Source of the DNA: Bradyrhizobium sp. MOS003
GTDB lineage: Bacteria > Pseudomonadota > Alphaproteobacteria > Rhizobiales > Xanthobacteraceae
Assembly (NCBI RefSeq): GCF_003020125.1
Contig: NZ_PYFW01000001.1
Span: 1,550,001 to 1,614,000, forward strand
Direction: 5' to 3'
DNA length: 64,000 nucleotides
The notes beneath the pieces were generated by a model that was not told the origin of the DNA, did not search any database, and was given only the letters and a program-made list of their open reading frames with translations. The position numbers were made by a program, and so were the translations under genes. Below are positions 1 through 9,021 of the stretch, one piece after another; position 1 is the first letter of the stretch; each line of letters starts with the position of its first letter.

Positions 1-777
1 CTCGACGATGTGGCCGTTCAGACGGCGGCAGGTCGCGTCTTGAGGAGCCCAGGGCGGCATCTCGCTCGGCGCGAGGCCCGCGACCTTGAGACGAATCCTC
101 GTGGACAGCCGGGCGAGACGACGCAGCTCGTCGATCGATCCGTCCGCGACCTTGATGCCGCGGTTCATGATGATGACCCGGCCGGTGCGCTCCTCGAGCT
201 CGGTCAGCGCATGCGACGACAGCAGCACGGTCGCGCCCGCAGCGGCGAGCCGCGCGATGATGTCGTAGAAGGTCTGGCGCAGCTCCGGATCGAGACCAGT
301 GGTCGGCTCGTCCAGCAGCAGCACACGCGGCTGACCAAGCAGCGCCTGCGCGAGCCCCAACCGCTGACGCATGCCCTTCGAATAGGTGCTGACCCGGCGG
401 CGGCCGGCGGCGCCCAGCCCGACGGCGTCGAGCAGTTCTAGGCCTCTGGCAACCGGCTCTCGCTTCAGTCTGGCGTAGAAAGCCTGGGTCTCGCGGCCGG
501 TCAAAGCGGGGTCGAAGGAGACGTTTTCGGGCAGGTAGCCGAGCTGTCGCCGGCCTGCGAATTCGCCGGCGGCGGGATTGTCTCCGAGAACCTCGATGGC
601 GCCGCTGGTCGGCCGGATCAACCCGAGCATGAGCTTCATGAGCGTGGTCTTGCCGGCGCCGTTGTGGCCGATCAAGGCGACCAGTTCGCCTCGATCGAGC
701 GTGAACGAGGCGTCGCGTACGGCCTTGATCTGGCCATACGACTTGGTGACGCCGCTGATACGTACCGTGCTGGTCAT
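1..777 (-). CDS. nosF: NosF, copper-maturation ABC transporter ATPase (3' end outside window)
   Basis: ATPase of the NosDFY system, which supplies sulfur or copper for assembly of the nitrous oxide reductase copper centres. Reading leftward from the ATG at 775-777 gives 259 codons with no stop, so the C-terminus (about 45 residues by family length) lies outside the window. Visible motifs are Walker A GHNGAGKTT (residues 37-45), signature YSKGMRQRLG (from about 132), Walker B VLLLDEP (from about 152) and the H-loop SSH. The start overlaps the nosD stop as ATGA, which indicates translational coupling. Position directly after nosD fits the usual nosRZDFYLX order, so nosY would be expected just beyond the edge. 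Confidence 0.96.
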   Translation of the reverse strand, partial: MTSTVRISGVTKSYGQIKAVRDASFTLDRGELVALIGHNGAGKTTLMKLMLGLIRPTSGAIEVLGDNPAAGEFAGRRQLGYLPENVSFDPALTGRETQAFYARLKREPVARGLELLDAVGLGAAGRRRVSTYSKGMRQRLGLAQALLGQPRVLLLDEPTTGLDPELRQTFYDIIARLAAAGATVLLSSHALTELEERTGRVIIMNRGIKVADGSIDELRRLARLSTRIRLKVAGLAPSEMPPWAPQDATCRRLNGHIVE

Positions 778-2132
778 CGCGCTTCCTTCGCCGCAGCGTT
801 CTGCGGCGGCGACACCAGTGGATGGCTGTCGACCACGCCGCCCGACAGCAGCGCCGGAAATTGCGCCTGCGCCCAGCGGATGACCTGGACGGCGGGGCTG
901 TTGATCAGGACCTTCGCAGCGGGCGCGGTCCACAGCACGCGATCGATGAGGTCGTTCGGCCGATACGCGGTGTCGGCGATTCCGTCGCCGTTCAGGTCGA
1001 ATGCCGGATTATCGCTCCAGTAGTTGCCGCGCCCCCCGATCGACCAGTCGAGGTGCCGGGTGCCGACATATTTCACCTGGTTGGCATTGCCGACGAAGGC
1101 GTTGCCCGTGATCTCGTTGCCTTCGGAGCCGGCCGTGAAGTGCACGCCGATGGCGCAGCGCTCGAACCAGTTGTTGCGGAATTTGTTGTGATTGGTGTTG
1201 TAGATGAACACGCATTTCTCGGGGCCGCTCTTGAGGGCGTTCGCCCGTTTCGGCTGCGGAAGCATGCCTCGCTCGTCGTCTGGACTGTCCTCCGTCCTCT
1301 GTATGATCGGGCTCAGCGGGCCGCCCGTGACCCGGTTATCGTTGATCTGGGCATAGTTCGCGTAGTTGAAGAGCATGCCATAGTCGCGATCGCGATCGGA
1401 GGAATTGCCGCGGATCACGAGGCGGTTCGAATACATGATGGCGTAACCGACATGGTTGCCGATCGAAACGTTGCCGCTGACTTCGCTGTCGTTGGTGTAC
1501 ATGTAGTGGACCGCGAAGCGAACCTGCTCGAAGCGATTGTCGAGGAAGCGGTCCTTGCTGCTGGAGATCGAGAAGATGCCGTCGCGGCCGTAGCGGAACG
1601 TGTTGTTTGCGATGGTGACGTCGGGCGCATTCCACAGCGAAACGCCGTTGCCTGCCTCGCTGAGACGTCCCCCGCGCAGTCCGTCGATTTCGTTGCGGAC
1701 GACGCGGGAGCCGCGGGCGCCATGCACATAGACGCCGAACAGGTTTCCCATCAGGCGGTTGTCCTCGATCTTCGCGCGTTCGGCCGTCTTCTGCAGGAAG
1801 ATCCCGGAGTTCATCGCCTGCAGATCGCGCCCGGACCCGCGAATGGTCACGCCGCGGACGGTGACGTCGGGCGCGCTGACGGTGACGACGTTGCCAGAGC
1901 CGTCGCCGTCCAGCACCGCGCCCTCGGTCCCGACCAGCTCCAAAGGACGATCGATCTGGATCGAGCCGTGATATTCACCCGGGGCAAGTTTGACGACGTC
2001 GCCGGCCCGCGCGCTGTCCAGCACCGCCTGCAGCGGCTGGCCGGGCGCAGCCGTCAACGTCTCCGCATTGGCGAAGCCAGACAATCCGGCGGCAACCAGC
2101 GCCGCCGGAAACATGCGTGACAACAGGCCCAC
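774..2132 (-). CDS. nosD: NosD, periplasmic copper-maturation beta-helix protein
   Basis: Periplasmic NosD works with NosFY to mature the CuZ centre of nitrous oxide reductase. After an N-terminal signal peptide (hydrophobic LVAAGLSGF, cleavage near FANA/ET) the protein has carbohydrate-binding/right-handed beta-helix repeats, seen as recurring N-x-F, G-x-Y and RGNS-type turns over about residues 90-370. I prefer the GTG at 2130-2132 because GGGAG lies 7 bases upstream. An ATG at 2112-2114 is the alternative and has no visible ribosome site. The gene begins 14 bases after nosZ and its stop overlaps the nosF start, so it is within the nos operon. Length (452 aa) is normal for the family. Confidence 0.95.
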   Translation of the reverse strand: MGLLSRMFPAALVAAGLSGFANAETLTAAPGQPLQAVLDSARAGDVVKLAPGEYHGSIQIDRPLELVGTEGAVLDGDGSGNVVTVSAPDVTVRGVTIRGSGRDLQAMNSGIFLQKTAERAKIEDNRLMGNLFGVYVHGARGSRVVRNEIDGLRGGRLSEAGNGVSLWNAPDVTIANNTFRYGRDGIFSISSSKDRFLDNRFEQVRFAVHYMYTNDSEVSGNVSIGNHVGYAIMYSNRLVIRGNSSDRDRDYGMLFNYANYAQINDNRVTGGPLSPIIQRTEDSPDDERGMLPQPKRANALKSGPEKCVFIYNTNHNKFRNNWFERCAIGVHFTAGSEGNEITGNAFVGNANQVKYVGTRHLDWSIGGRGNYWSDNPAFDLNGDGIADTAYRPNDLIDRVLWTAPAAKVLINSPAVQVIRWAQAQFPALLSGGVVDSHPLVSPPQNAAAKEAR

Positions 2133-2146
2133 GAGGTCGCTCCCGA

Positions 2147-4093
2147 TCAGACCGATTTCGGTTCGACGAACATGCGGCCCTTCATCTCCATGTGCATCGC
2201 ATGGCAGAACCAGGAGCAGTAGTACCAATACACGCCCGGCTTGTCGGCACTGAACGTCACCGATGCCGTCGCCATCGGCGCGACTTCCATCTGGATACCG
2301 TAGTTCACGATGCTGAAGCCATGTGTCAGGTCTTCGACCGCATCGATATTGGTGATGAAGACGGTGACCTGATCGCCCTGCTTGACCTGGAACTGCTCGA
2401 GCCCGAATGCCGGAGCCGTCGAGGTCATGTAGACCCGCACCTTGTTGCCGTCGCGGATGACCTTGGAATCACCTTCCAGGTCGATGCCGTCAGCCTTGGC
2501 CTGCTTGACTGCATCCGCAAACATCGGATCCGCGCGATCCCAGATCGAGATCGGATTGATCTTGGAGCGGTGCACGATGGTGGCGTCATGGGGCTCCGCA
2601 AAGCTCGGACCATCGTGGACCAGCTTCATCTGATCGCCCGAGATGTCGATCAACTGGTCGTTCTCCGGCTTCAGCGGGCCGACGTTGAGGAAGCGATCCT
2701 TCGAGAACTTGTTCAGCGAGATCAGCCATTTTCCGTCGGCCTCCTTGGTCTGCCCCATCGAGGAGTGGTTGTGGCCGGGCTGATAGTGCACGTCGAGCTT
2801 CTGGATGATGGGATCGACCTTCTCGCCCTTGAACGCCCGCTTGGCGAGGTCGATGTTCCACTTGCAGACCTGGCTGTCGAGGAACAGGGTGGTGTAGGCG
2901 TTGCCCTTTCCATCGTAAGCCGTATGCAGCGGTCCGAGGCCGAGTTCGGGCTCGGCGACGACGACGTCGCGCGGCTTGATCTTGTCGTCGAACAATTGAT
3001 CGAACAGCCGCACGTCCATCACGGTGACCGTCGGTGAGAGCTTTCCGGCCGCAACGATGTGGATCCCGTCGGGCGCGGTGTTCATGCCATGCGGATTGTT
3101 CGAGACCGGAACGTAGCGCGTGTAGGGTGAGCCCTTGCGGCCATCGATGACCGGCACGCCTTTCATTTCCTTGAAGTCGCCCTTCTTCACGGCCTCTTCG
3201 ATCCGCTTCAGGTTGAAAATGACGACCCAGTCCTGCTCGTTGGCGGTCATCTCGGCGAGGGTGACGCCTTCCTCCGCGTTGTAGCAGGTCGAGAAGGCGT
3301 ATTTGCCCTGGTAGTCGGCATCGACGTTGTCGAGATTGCCGTCGACGATCACCTGCCAGGCCACTTTCATGGTGTCGCCATCGATCGCACTGAAGATCGA
3401 GTGGTACTGTTTCCGGTCATCGAGGATCTTGCCGTCGTTCGGCAGCGGCACACCGTCCTCGCCGTTCGCGAATACATAGCCGGTACGGGGATATTTCTGC
3501 ACGCGCAGGCCGTGCACCGTGTGCTGGTTTGGCAGCTCGATGATCTTGTCGCACTTCATCACGTCGAGCCGCACCCGCGCGACGCGGCTGTTGGCCTTGT
3601 CGTTCATGAAGGCGTAGCGGCCGTCATAGGTCCCATCGGTGAACGAGATATGGGGATGATGCAGGTCGCCGTTCATGTAGGTGCCGCCGCGGCTCTTGAG
3701 AAACTCGCGTGTCTCCGGCTGCAATCCTTCGGTCAGCACCTTGAGACTTTCATTCGTCTGTCCCCACCCGGTGGCGCTGCAGCGGTTGAAGACAGGGACG
3801 CGCATCAGTTCTCGCATCGAGGGCAGGCCGACGATGCGCATCTCGCCCGACTGGCCGCTCGAGAAGAAGACATAATATTCGTCGAGCTCGCCCGGCGCGA
3901 CTTCCGTCTTCTGCACAGCCGGACGCGCCGGCGGCGCCTTCGGCGCGCCCGCTTTGGTCTGCGCGTCGGCAACCGAAACGAAGCCGCCGTCCTTCATCAC
4001 AGCTCCGCCGGCGAGTCCAACGCCCGCAGCCGCGGCGGTGGTCCCCAGCAGGGTTCGTCGGCTGACGCCCTTTGCGTCTTCGTTGTCGCTCAT
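2147..4093 (-). CDS. nosZ: NosZ, nitrous oxide reductase, TAT-exported clade I type
   Basis: Reduces N2O to N2 in the periplasm, the last step of denitrification. The start is the ATG at 4091-4093, preceded by GAGGAGA. The N-terminus carries a twin-arginine signal (SRRTLLG) followed by a hydrophobic Ala/Gly stretch, which places it with TAT-exported clade I enzymes. A seven-bladed propeller region with the histidine motifs DLHHPHIS and GHNHSS would bind the CuZ cluster. The C-terminal cupredoxin domain holds the CuA motif C-x3-C-x3-H-x2-M ([12 protein letters not shown], Cys about 626 and 630, His 634, Met 637). All key ligands I can check are present and the length, 648 aa, is normal, so the enzyme looks functional. 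It lies 23 bases downstream of nosR. Confidence 0.98.
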   Translation of the reverse strand: MSDNEDAKGVSRRTLLGTTAAAAGVGLAGGAVMKDGGFVSVADAQTKAGAPKAPPARPAVQKTEVAPGELDEYYVFFSSGQSGEMRIVGLPSMRELMRVPVFNRCSATGWGQTNESLKVLTEGLQPETREFLKSRGGTYMNGDLHHPHISFTDGTYDGRYAFMNDKANSRVARVRLDVMKCDKIIELPNQHTVHGLRVQKYPRTGYVFANGEDGVPLPNDGKILDDRKQYHSIFSAIDGDTMKVAWQVIVDGNLDNVDADYQGKYAFSTCYNAEEGVTLAEMTANEQDWVVIFNLKRIEEAVKKGDFKEMKGVPVIDGRKGSPYTRYVPVSNNPHGMNTAPDGIHIVAAGKLSPTVTVMDVRLFDQLFDDKIKPRDVVVAEPELGLGPLHTAYDGKGNAYTTLFLDSQVCKWNIDLAKRAFKGEKVDPIIQKLDVHYQPGHNHSSMGQTKEADGKWLISLNKFSKDRFLNVGPLKPENDQLIDISGDQMKLVHDGPSFAEPHDATIVHRSKINPISIWDRADPMFADAVKQAKADGIDLEGDSKVIRDGNKVRVYMTSTAPAFGLEQFQVKQGDQVTVFITNIDAVEDLTHGFSIVNYGIQMEVAPMATASVTFSADKPGVYWYYCSWFCHAMHMEMKGRMFVEPKSV

Positions 4094-4116
4094 GATGGTC
4101 TCCTCGGCTTTCGGTT

Positions 4117-6429
4117 TCAGGTTGCAGGTGGAGTGATGACGTCGGCGGGCGAGGCGCCGACGGGTTTCCCGCCGGCGGTGATGACCGTGTCCGGGCCCTT
4201 GCCACCGGAGCGCATCGATGGCGACGACATCGCCTGACGCTTTTCCCGCTTCAGCCGCACCTGGATCATGTGCGGGCAGCGGTGGTCGTCGAAATAGAGT
4301 TCCTGGCAGTGCATGCAGTAGATGCACTCATTGACGTTGATGTGACCTTCCGGATGGATCGCCTGCACCGGACACTCGTTGGCGCACCGCTGACAGGGCG
4401 AGCCGCATTCCGGCCAGCGCCGCAGCCATTCGAACATCCGGATACGCCCCGGGATCGCCAGCGCCGCACCGAGCGGGCACATGTAGCGGCAAAAGAAGCG
4501 CTCGACGAACAATCCGGCGGCGAGCAGGGTCAGCGCATAGAGGACGAACGGCCACTCCCGCGCGAACTTCAGGATGATGGAGGTCTTGAACGGTTCGACC
4601 TCGGCGAGCTGCTCGGCGAAGGCGGTCGAGTAGAGCGACATCCCGAACAGGCCGAGGAAGATGATGTACTTGATCGGCCAGAGCCGTTCGTGAAGTCCCC
4701 AGGGAACGCGGAATTGAGGCACCTTGAGCGCCTGCGCGACGTTGTTGAGCAATTCCTGCAGGGCGCCGAACGGGCAAAGCCAGCCGCAGAACGGTCCACG
4801 GCCCCAGAACAGCAGCCCGGCCGCAATCGATCCCCAGAGGATGAAGATCAGGGGAGCCGAGAGGAAGTAGTCCCAGCTGAAACCGGTCAACAGGGAATTC
4901 GCGAAGGTCAGGACGTTGACGACTGAGAGCTGAGCGTTCGCATACCAGCCGAGCCAGACAAGGATGAAGAGCAGGTAGCCTCGGCGCACCCAGACGTACA
5001 CCGTGGGACGTCGAACCAGCACGTTCTGAAAGAAGAAGATGAGGGTGAGCGCGCCGAGTGCCGCCACGGTCAAGCCTACCTTGGCGGTGTTGGCGCGCCA
5101 GATCCGCATCCACAGCGGCTCCTCGTCCGACGCGGGCGGCGGCGTACCGACTTCGCGCATCTCGGCAACGGAGGTCGTCGACGCCTTCGGAGCCGCCGCT
5201 TGTGGAGGCTGCGCCGGGGACGCTTGGCGCTTCAGATAGGCCTCAGGAAGGGCATAGCCGAGATCGAAGGTGACCAACGCCTTGTCCCGCGCGCCGACCA
5301 CGCGCTGCACCAAGAGCCGCAGCACCCATGGTTCAATCGGATCGAACGCGAGTTCGGGCGGCACCGTGAACAGCGCGATTTCCGGAAAGTCGGGCGCACC
5401 CTCGGCGGCAAGGTTGCCGAGCCGGGTGTGATCGCGGTCGCGGAAGCGGACGCTGTTGGTCTCCTGAACCAGTTCGATGCGGTCGAAGATTCCGCCGCGG
5501 ACGTAGGCGGCTCCCTTGAACGAGTAGCGGCCGGATCCGGCAACGATGAGCGCCTGCTGATTTGGCTTAAGACGGCTCACCAGCCGTTGGTAGCCGTCGT
5601 CTCCGAGCAGACTGCGTCCGATCGTGGGAACTGCGACATCGGCGACATACAGATCGATGAATGTGTCGTCGGGATCGCCCGTCTCCGGATGCGCGGTCGC
5701 GGCGGCGTTGCCCGTGTTTTCGAACGCCTTGTTGATATCCGCGACAGAGAGGAACAGCCGCCGGACCGAGCCGTCACCGAGGAGCGTCTGCCAATCGCGA
5801 ACCTCGCTCTTTGCGGGATCGATGGCTTTCGACGCTTGCGGCGCTGCGCTGGCGGCTGCATTGCCTTGGGCGCCGAGCCGGCCGCTCTTGATCAGCTTGG
5901 TCGCGGAACGGACAATGCTGTCTCCGAACACGAGGACGGTGACCGTCGCCCCGCTGACGATGTCGACCTGGGGCGCCTGCGCGGCACCGCGCGCCACCTC
6001 GCTCATGTCGGCACCAATCAACTTGTTGACGGCGTCCAGGATCCTCTTCTCCGGAATCCCGACGAGAACAATCGGCTCCTTGTGCTCGACCAGCTTGAAC
6101 CCCTTGAGCACGCCCTTGGTATCGATGCCGACCAAAACCTGGATTGGCTTGCCGGAGTAGCCTGTCGCGTTGGCGAACTGGGAATTGAGATAGACAAATC
6201 CCTGCAACTGGTCGCCGCGATAGACCGGAACGATCGGCGGATCTCCCTGCGGCGGACCGAATCGCTCGGCGCCTTGGAAGAAGTCGGCGGGCGTGACCTT
6301 CAGCAGATAAGTGGCGAGATCGCCGGCCGCGAGTGCCGCATGTGCCCACAACGTCGTGCAGATCGCGACAATGACCGCGAATGCTGCTGCAGATGCAGGC
6401 CGTCTGTGGACGAAAAAACTCCGGACCAT
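4117..6429 (-). CDS. nosR: NosR, membrane flavo-iron-sulfur protein for N2O reduction
   Basis: NosR is an inner-membrane electron-donating and regulatory protein needed for nosZ expression and activity. The ATG at 6427-6429 follows GAGG with 6-base spacing. The order seen is a signal/anchor helix, a periplasmic FMN-binding domain with the SGAT flavinylation motif (VSGATVTV, about residue 165), several transmembrane helices, two NapH-like motifs (FCGWLCPFG and FCRYMCPLG), then C-terminal 4Fe-4S cysteines (CQRCANECP and CIYCMHC). Length is 770 aa, as in other NosR. It heads the nos operon and its upstream region holds two FixK/FNR-type boxes, consistent with oxygen-limited induction. Confidence 0.97.
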   Translation of the reverse strand: MVRSFFVHRRPASAAAFAVIVAICTTLWAHAALAAGDLATYLLKVTPADFFQGAERFGPPQGDPPIVPVYRGDQLQGFVYLNSQFANATGYSGKPIQVLVGIDTKGVLKGFKLVEHKEPIVLVGIPEKRILDAVNKLIGADMSEVARGAAQAPQVDIVSGATVTVLVFGDSIVRSATKLIKSGRLGAQGNAAASAAPQASKAIDPAKSEVRDWQTLLGDGSVRRLFLSVADINKAFENTGNAAATAHPETGDPDDTFIDLYVADVAVPTIGRSLLGDDGYQRLVSRLKPNQQALIVAGSGRYSFKGAAYVRGGIFDRIELVQETNSVRFRDRDHTRLGNLAAEGAPDFPEIALFTVPPELAFDPIEPWVLRLLVQRVVGARDKALVTFDLGYALPEAYLKRQASPAQPPQAAAPKASTTSVAEMREVGTPPPASDEEPLWMRIWRANTAKVGLTVAALGALTLIFFFQNVLVRRPTVYVWVRRGYLLFILVWLGWYANAQLSVVNVLTFANSLLTGFSWDYFLSAPLIFILWGSIAAGLLFWGRGPFCGWLCPFGALQELLNNVAQALKVPQFRVPWGLHERLWPIKYIIFLGLFGMSLYSTAFAEQLAEVEPFKTSIILKFAREWPFVLYALTLLAAGLFVERFFCRYMCPLGAALAIPGRIRMFEWLRRWPECGSPCQRCANECPVQAIHPEGHINVNECIYCMHCQELYFDDHRCPHMIQVRLKREKRQAMSSPSMRSGGKGPDTVITAGGKPVGASPADVITPPAT

Positions 6430-6534
6430 GGAGTACCTCAAAGCGGAACGGGTCTGCCCGAGCACGCTCATTCCATTCGAATTTTTGATGTTTGATGTCC
6501 CGGGATCGTCGTTGACGCCGGACGGGAGGACCGA

Positions 6535-6548
6535 TTGAGCCAACGCAA
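6535..6548. promoter_or_regulatory. FixK/FNR-type box in the nosR divergent region
   Basis: TTGAGCCAACGCAA matches the rhizobial FixK2/FNR consensus TTG[AC]-N6-[TG]CAA exactly. Centred at 6541.5, a class II site with a start at +41.5 would place transcription at about 6583, 49 bases before the ferritin-like gene at 6632. Read leftward it would start nosR near 6500. Binding itself is inferred. Confidence 0.7.
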
Positions 6549-6598
6549 ATCGAGCTGCGTCAAGAGGGTCTATGTAATAATAGGAATGGCCTCGCAAT

Positions 6599-6612
6599 TT
6601 GCGCTGCATCAA
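6599..6612. promoter_or_regulatory. second FixK/FNR-type box, probably for nosR
   Basis: TTGCGCTGCATCAA also matches TTG[AC]-N6-[TG]CAA exactly. Its centre at 6605.5 is only 26 bases before the rightward gene start, so it cannot act as a normal activator site for that gene. Leftward it would place the nosR transcription start near 6564. It is the likelier nosR activator site, although either box could serve. Confidence 0.7.
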
Positions 6613-6631
6613 ACAGCCGAGGAATATGATC

Positions 6632-7507
6632 ATGCCGTTGCTGCGAACGACGCTCTTAAAGATGGAACCGGCAGGGACCCTGCAGTCGCTCGACGAACTG
6701 TTCGCGCTCGCCAATGCTATGGAGCAGGAAGCCGCGACCAAATACGGGGAACTCGCCGAAGAGATGCGACGTCAGGACCGTTCCGACCTGCTGACGGTCT
6801 TCTCCGATCTGGCCGCGGCGGAGCGCGAACACGTCGATAGCGTGCAGCGCTGGTCGCAGTCGCGGCGCGGGAAGCGGCCGGATCCCGCCCTCGTCCGCTG
6901 GGAGGCGCCGGAGACGTTCGACCGCGATGCCACAGCCGAGATCAAGGCTTCAAATCTGATGACGCCTTACCGCGCGCTCGCGATGGCGGTACGCAACGAG
7001 GAACGCGCCTTCGCCTTCTGGTCCTATCTGGCCGCGTATTCGAAAGATCCTGAGATCAAGACGGCCGCCGAAGCGATGGCGAAGGAAGAGCTCGGCCACG
7101 TCGCGACGCTGCGGAAGGAACGGCGCCGAGCCTATCATCGAGAGCATGACCAGGCGTGGGCAAACGAAGCGCGCCTACCCGCGGAGCGGATCGAGGCGCG
7201 AAGGCTTGAGCTTTGCCTCGCGACGCATCTTGCGGCGCTCGAGCGGCGTCTGGAAGGGGCGGCTGCGGTGCGCACGCGCGAACTCCGCGAAACGACCATG
7301 CGGATGGCCGACGAGGTCGGCGATTTCGGAAGCTTTCCGGAGACGCTCGAGCAGCGGGACGCGCCGACGATCGCCGAGGCGCTGGCCGACGCCTATCTCG
7401 AAGGTGCCGAGCGCTCCGGCGAAGCCGAGCGGGTCGAAGCCTTGCAGCACCTGGCGGAGCGGGCAATCTTGAGGTTGGCTTGGCTGCGTTCGCTTGGTGC
7501 GGAGTAA
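6632..7507 (+). CDS. ferritin-like / rubrerythrin-type di-iron protein
   Basis: A helical ferritin-like protein of 291 aa. The first 160 residues form a rubrerythrin-type four-helix bundle with iron-ligand motifs of the E-x2-H type (EREH near residue 60 and ELGH near residue 150) and further glutamates in MEQEAATKYGELAEE. The C-terminal half is charged and helical with no recognised domain. The start at 6632 is chosen because GAGGA lies 8 bases upstream; the ATG at 6626 is too close to it. Divergent from nosR across two FixK-type boxes, it is probably induced at low oxygen and may store iron or detoxify peroxide. Substrate is unknown. Confidence 0.82.
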   Translation: MPLLRTTLLKMEPAGTLQSLDELFALANAMEQEAATKYGELAEEMRRQDRSDLLTVFSDLAAAEREHVDSVQRWSQSRRGKRPDPALVRWEAPETFDRDATAEIKASNLMTPYRALAMAVRNEERAFAFWSYLAAYSKDPEIKTAAEAMAKEELGHVATLRKERRRAYHREHDQAWANEARLPAERIEARRLELCLATHLAALERRLEGAAAVRTRELRETTMRMADEVGDFGSFPETLEQRDAPTIAEALADAYLEGAERSGEAERVEALQHLAERAILRLAWLRSLGAE

Positions 7508-7530
7508 GGCACCCGAGCGCCGCCACCACT

Positions 7531-7932
7531 TCAAAGCCGGCGATCGAGATGGATCACGTCGGCGATGGTCCGGTCCTGCGGGTTGACCAGCAGCAGGTTC
7601 TGGTCCTCCAACATCACGTACTCGTAGCTGCGGACAGGCTCCGCCGCCTGATGGAGATTCGATGGAATCTGGGCGGATTTCAGCTGGTCCGGCAGCTTCG
7701 CCCCGGGCTTCGGCTGGAAATCTTGCGGAGAAGGCTGCTTCTCAGCGATGCCTGCGATGCTCCAGGCGATCATCTGCCTTTGGGTTGAGGTGAGCCCGAT
7801 TGGGTCCCGCTCATCGGGTTTGCTCACGCCGGTGGTCGACTGTTCGTTTGCTCTGGGGTTCGAGCCCGGTTGAGCCGCGGCCGGGAAGGACAGCACGGTG
7901 GCGGCGATCAGCACGGTGGAAAAGCGGGTCAT
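7531..7932 (-). CDS. small exported protein, DUF1236-like C-terminus
   Basis: 133 aa with a clear signal peptide (MTRFSTVLIAATVLSFPAAAQ), preceded by a strong GGAGG site 7-10 bases upstream of the ATG at 7930-7932. The mature protein is Pro/Gln-rich, and the C-terminal stretch (YVMLEDQNLLLVNPQDRTI) resembles the end of DUF1236 proteins, which are periplasmic and of unknown function. It converges on the ferritin-like gene with a 23-base gap. The longer open frame upstream of this ATG lacks a signal sequence and is unlikely to be used. Confidence 0.75.
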   Translation of the reverse strand: MTRFSTVLIAATVLSFPAAAQPGSNPRANEQSTTGVSKPDERDPIGLTSTQRQMIAWSIAGIAEKQPSPQDFQPKPGAKLPDQLKSAQIPSNLHQAAEPVRSYEYVMLEDQNLLLVNPQDRTIADVIHLDRRL

Positions 7933-8008
7933 GGGTTTGCCTCCTGAGATGGTCTGGCCTCGAAACTCGCGCGAAGCACGGAGGCTGCTGTAGCGGCTCG
8001 TTCCGGTT

Positions 8009-8275
8009 TCAGGCGGCAGCGCAGCGCGGGCACTGGCCGTCCGCCGCAGAAGAGAGCTGGCGTGCGAGCTCATGACTCAGTGCTTCGCTGTCCCAAGTCG
8101 AGCCGTCGCTTTTGACGACCCTCTTGGCGCGTTCGAAGGCGTGGCTCTCGGCGGCATCGTCGCCCACGCGGACGATCACCTCGTTGTGGAAGGGACAGAC
8201 GGCGGTGGCTCGGGTCGTTTCGAGCGCGTACTGCACGACGGCAGTCAGATCATCCGGATGAGCACTGAGTGACAT
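8009..8275 (-). CDS. small hypothetical protein with Cys/His residues
   Basis: 88 aa, acidic to neutral, soluble. It contains CPFH in the middle and a C-terminal CPRC pair, so a metal site is possible but not demonstrated. The ATG at 8273-8275 follows GGGAACG. A perfect FixK/FNR-type box lies 129-142 bases upstream and is oriented to serve this gene (predicted start near 8369). I do not recognise a named family. Confidence 0.6.
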   Translation of the reverse strand: MSLSAHPDDLTAVVQYALETTRATAVCPFHNEVIVRVGDDAAESHAFERAKRVVKSDGSTWDSEALSHELARQLSSAADGQCPRCAAA

Positions 8276-8403
8276 GATGGCGTTCCCGCATGCGAGCCGC
8301 CCGTTGCCGGAGTGCCTAGGAGTTTTGGGCCCGCTTCATCGGCATCGAGAGCGCCGAAGCGCCGACCGACAACACAGCCTGGAGCGAAATACGGTTGTTC
8401 ACT

Positions 8404-8417
8404 TTGACCCAGATCAA
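8404..8417 (-). promoter_or_regulatory. perfect palindromic FixK/FNR-type box
   Basis: TTGACCCAGATCAA is a symmetric TTGA-N6-TCAA site. The nearest recognised gene start is the 88-aa protein at 8275 on the minus strand. No convincing rightward gene begins within 600 bases, since that side holds transposase debris. Control of 8009-8275 is therefore the best guess. Confidence 0.7.
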
Positions 8418-8619
8418 GTCCAATGCCCGGCCGCGAGAAGGTTTGGCTCGCCTTGGTCGAGAACTTGGGCTGCGGCAAGTCGTGCGGTGATTCCTCGCGA
8501 TAGGGACGATGACATCCGACGCCGCGCCCCTTCAGACCCCCGCCAGTTCCGCGAAGTCGACATGTCTTCGTTTGTTCCCGACCGGCTCATCGCGCCTCGA
8601 TAACCCACGGTAGATGCAA

Positions 8620-8860
8620 TTTCTGATCGCCCTTGGCGTTGATCTCATGGCGCCTGGACGTTCTTTTGCTTCTTGCCGACGAAGCTCCAAAGCTCGTCAA
8701 GCTCAAGCTGGTCGGTGCGCACGCCGACCATGATGCGGTCGTGCAACTCCATGCATGCCGACGCGCAGGGCCAGGCGGGCGACGGCGCCACGGTTGACGT
8801 CGGTGTGAGGTGCGGACACCGACTCCTTCACAGAGCGCGGCAATGACTTCAATCTGTTTT
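8620..8860 (-). pseudogene. IS1-family transposase remnant, multiply frameshifted
   Basis: Reading leftward, pieces of an IS1-type transposase N-terminal half appear in alternating frames: NVLLLENR, then RKQIEVIAALCEGVGVRTS, then DVNRGAVARLALRVG, then LHDRIMVGVRTDQLELDELW with SFVGKKQKNV, then AKGDQK. The DELWSFVGKKQKNV block is a hallmark of this family. At least three frame changes are needed and the catalytic C-terminal half is absent, so the copy is dead. No terminal repeats were found. Confidence 0.75.
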
Positions 8861-9021
8861 CGAGGAGAAGTACGTTCACGAAGCTGATCCTTCGGATTGA
8901 AGGGATATATGCCGACATTCGAACGCGGCGCAACTCGGTATGACCAATGCTGGTACGAGGACCTGAAGGAGTGTCGCGGGGCTCATTGCCGGACTGGGGC
9001 GCGCTCCTCGTCGGCTCTACC

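Noticed and set aside
822..2120. 432-codon plus-strand open frame
   Set aside because: It is antisense to nosD, has no domain, and is rich in Ala/Val/Asp as expected from reversed GC-rich codons. The opposite strand is clearly nosD.
5200..6495. 431-codon plus-strand open frame
   Set aside because: Antisense shadow of nosR; no recognisable protein.
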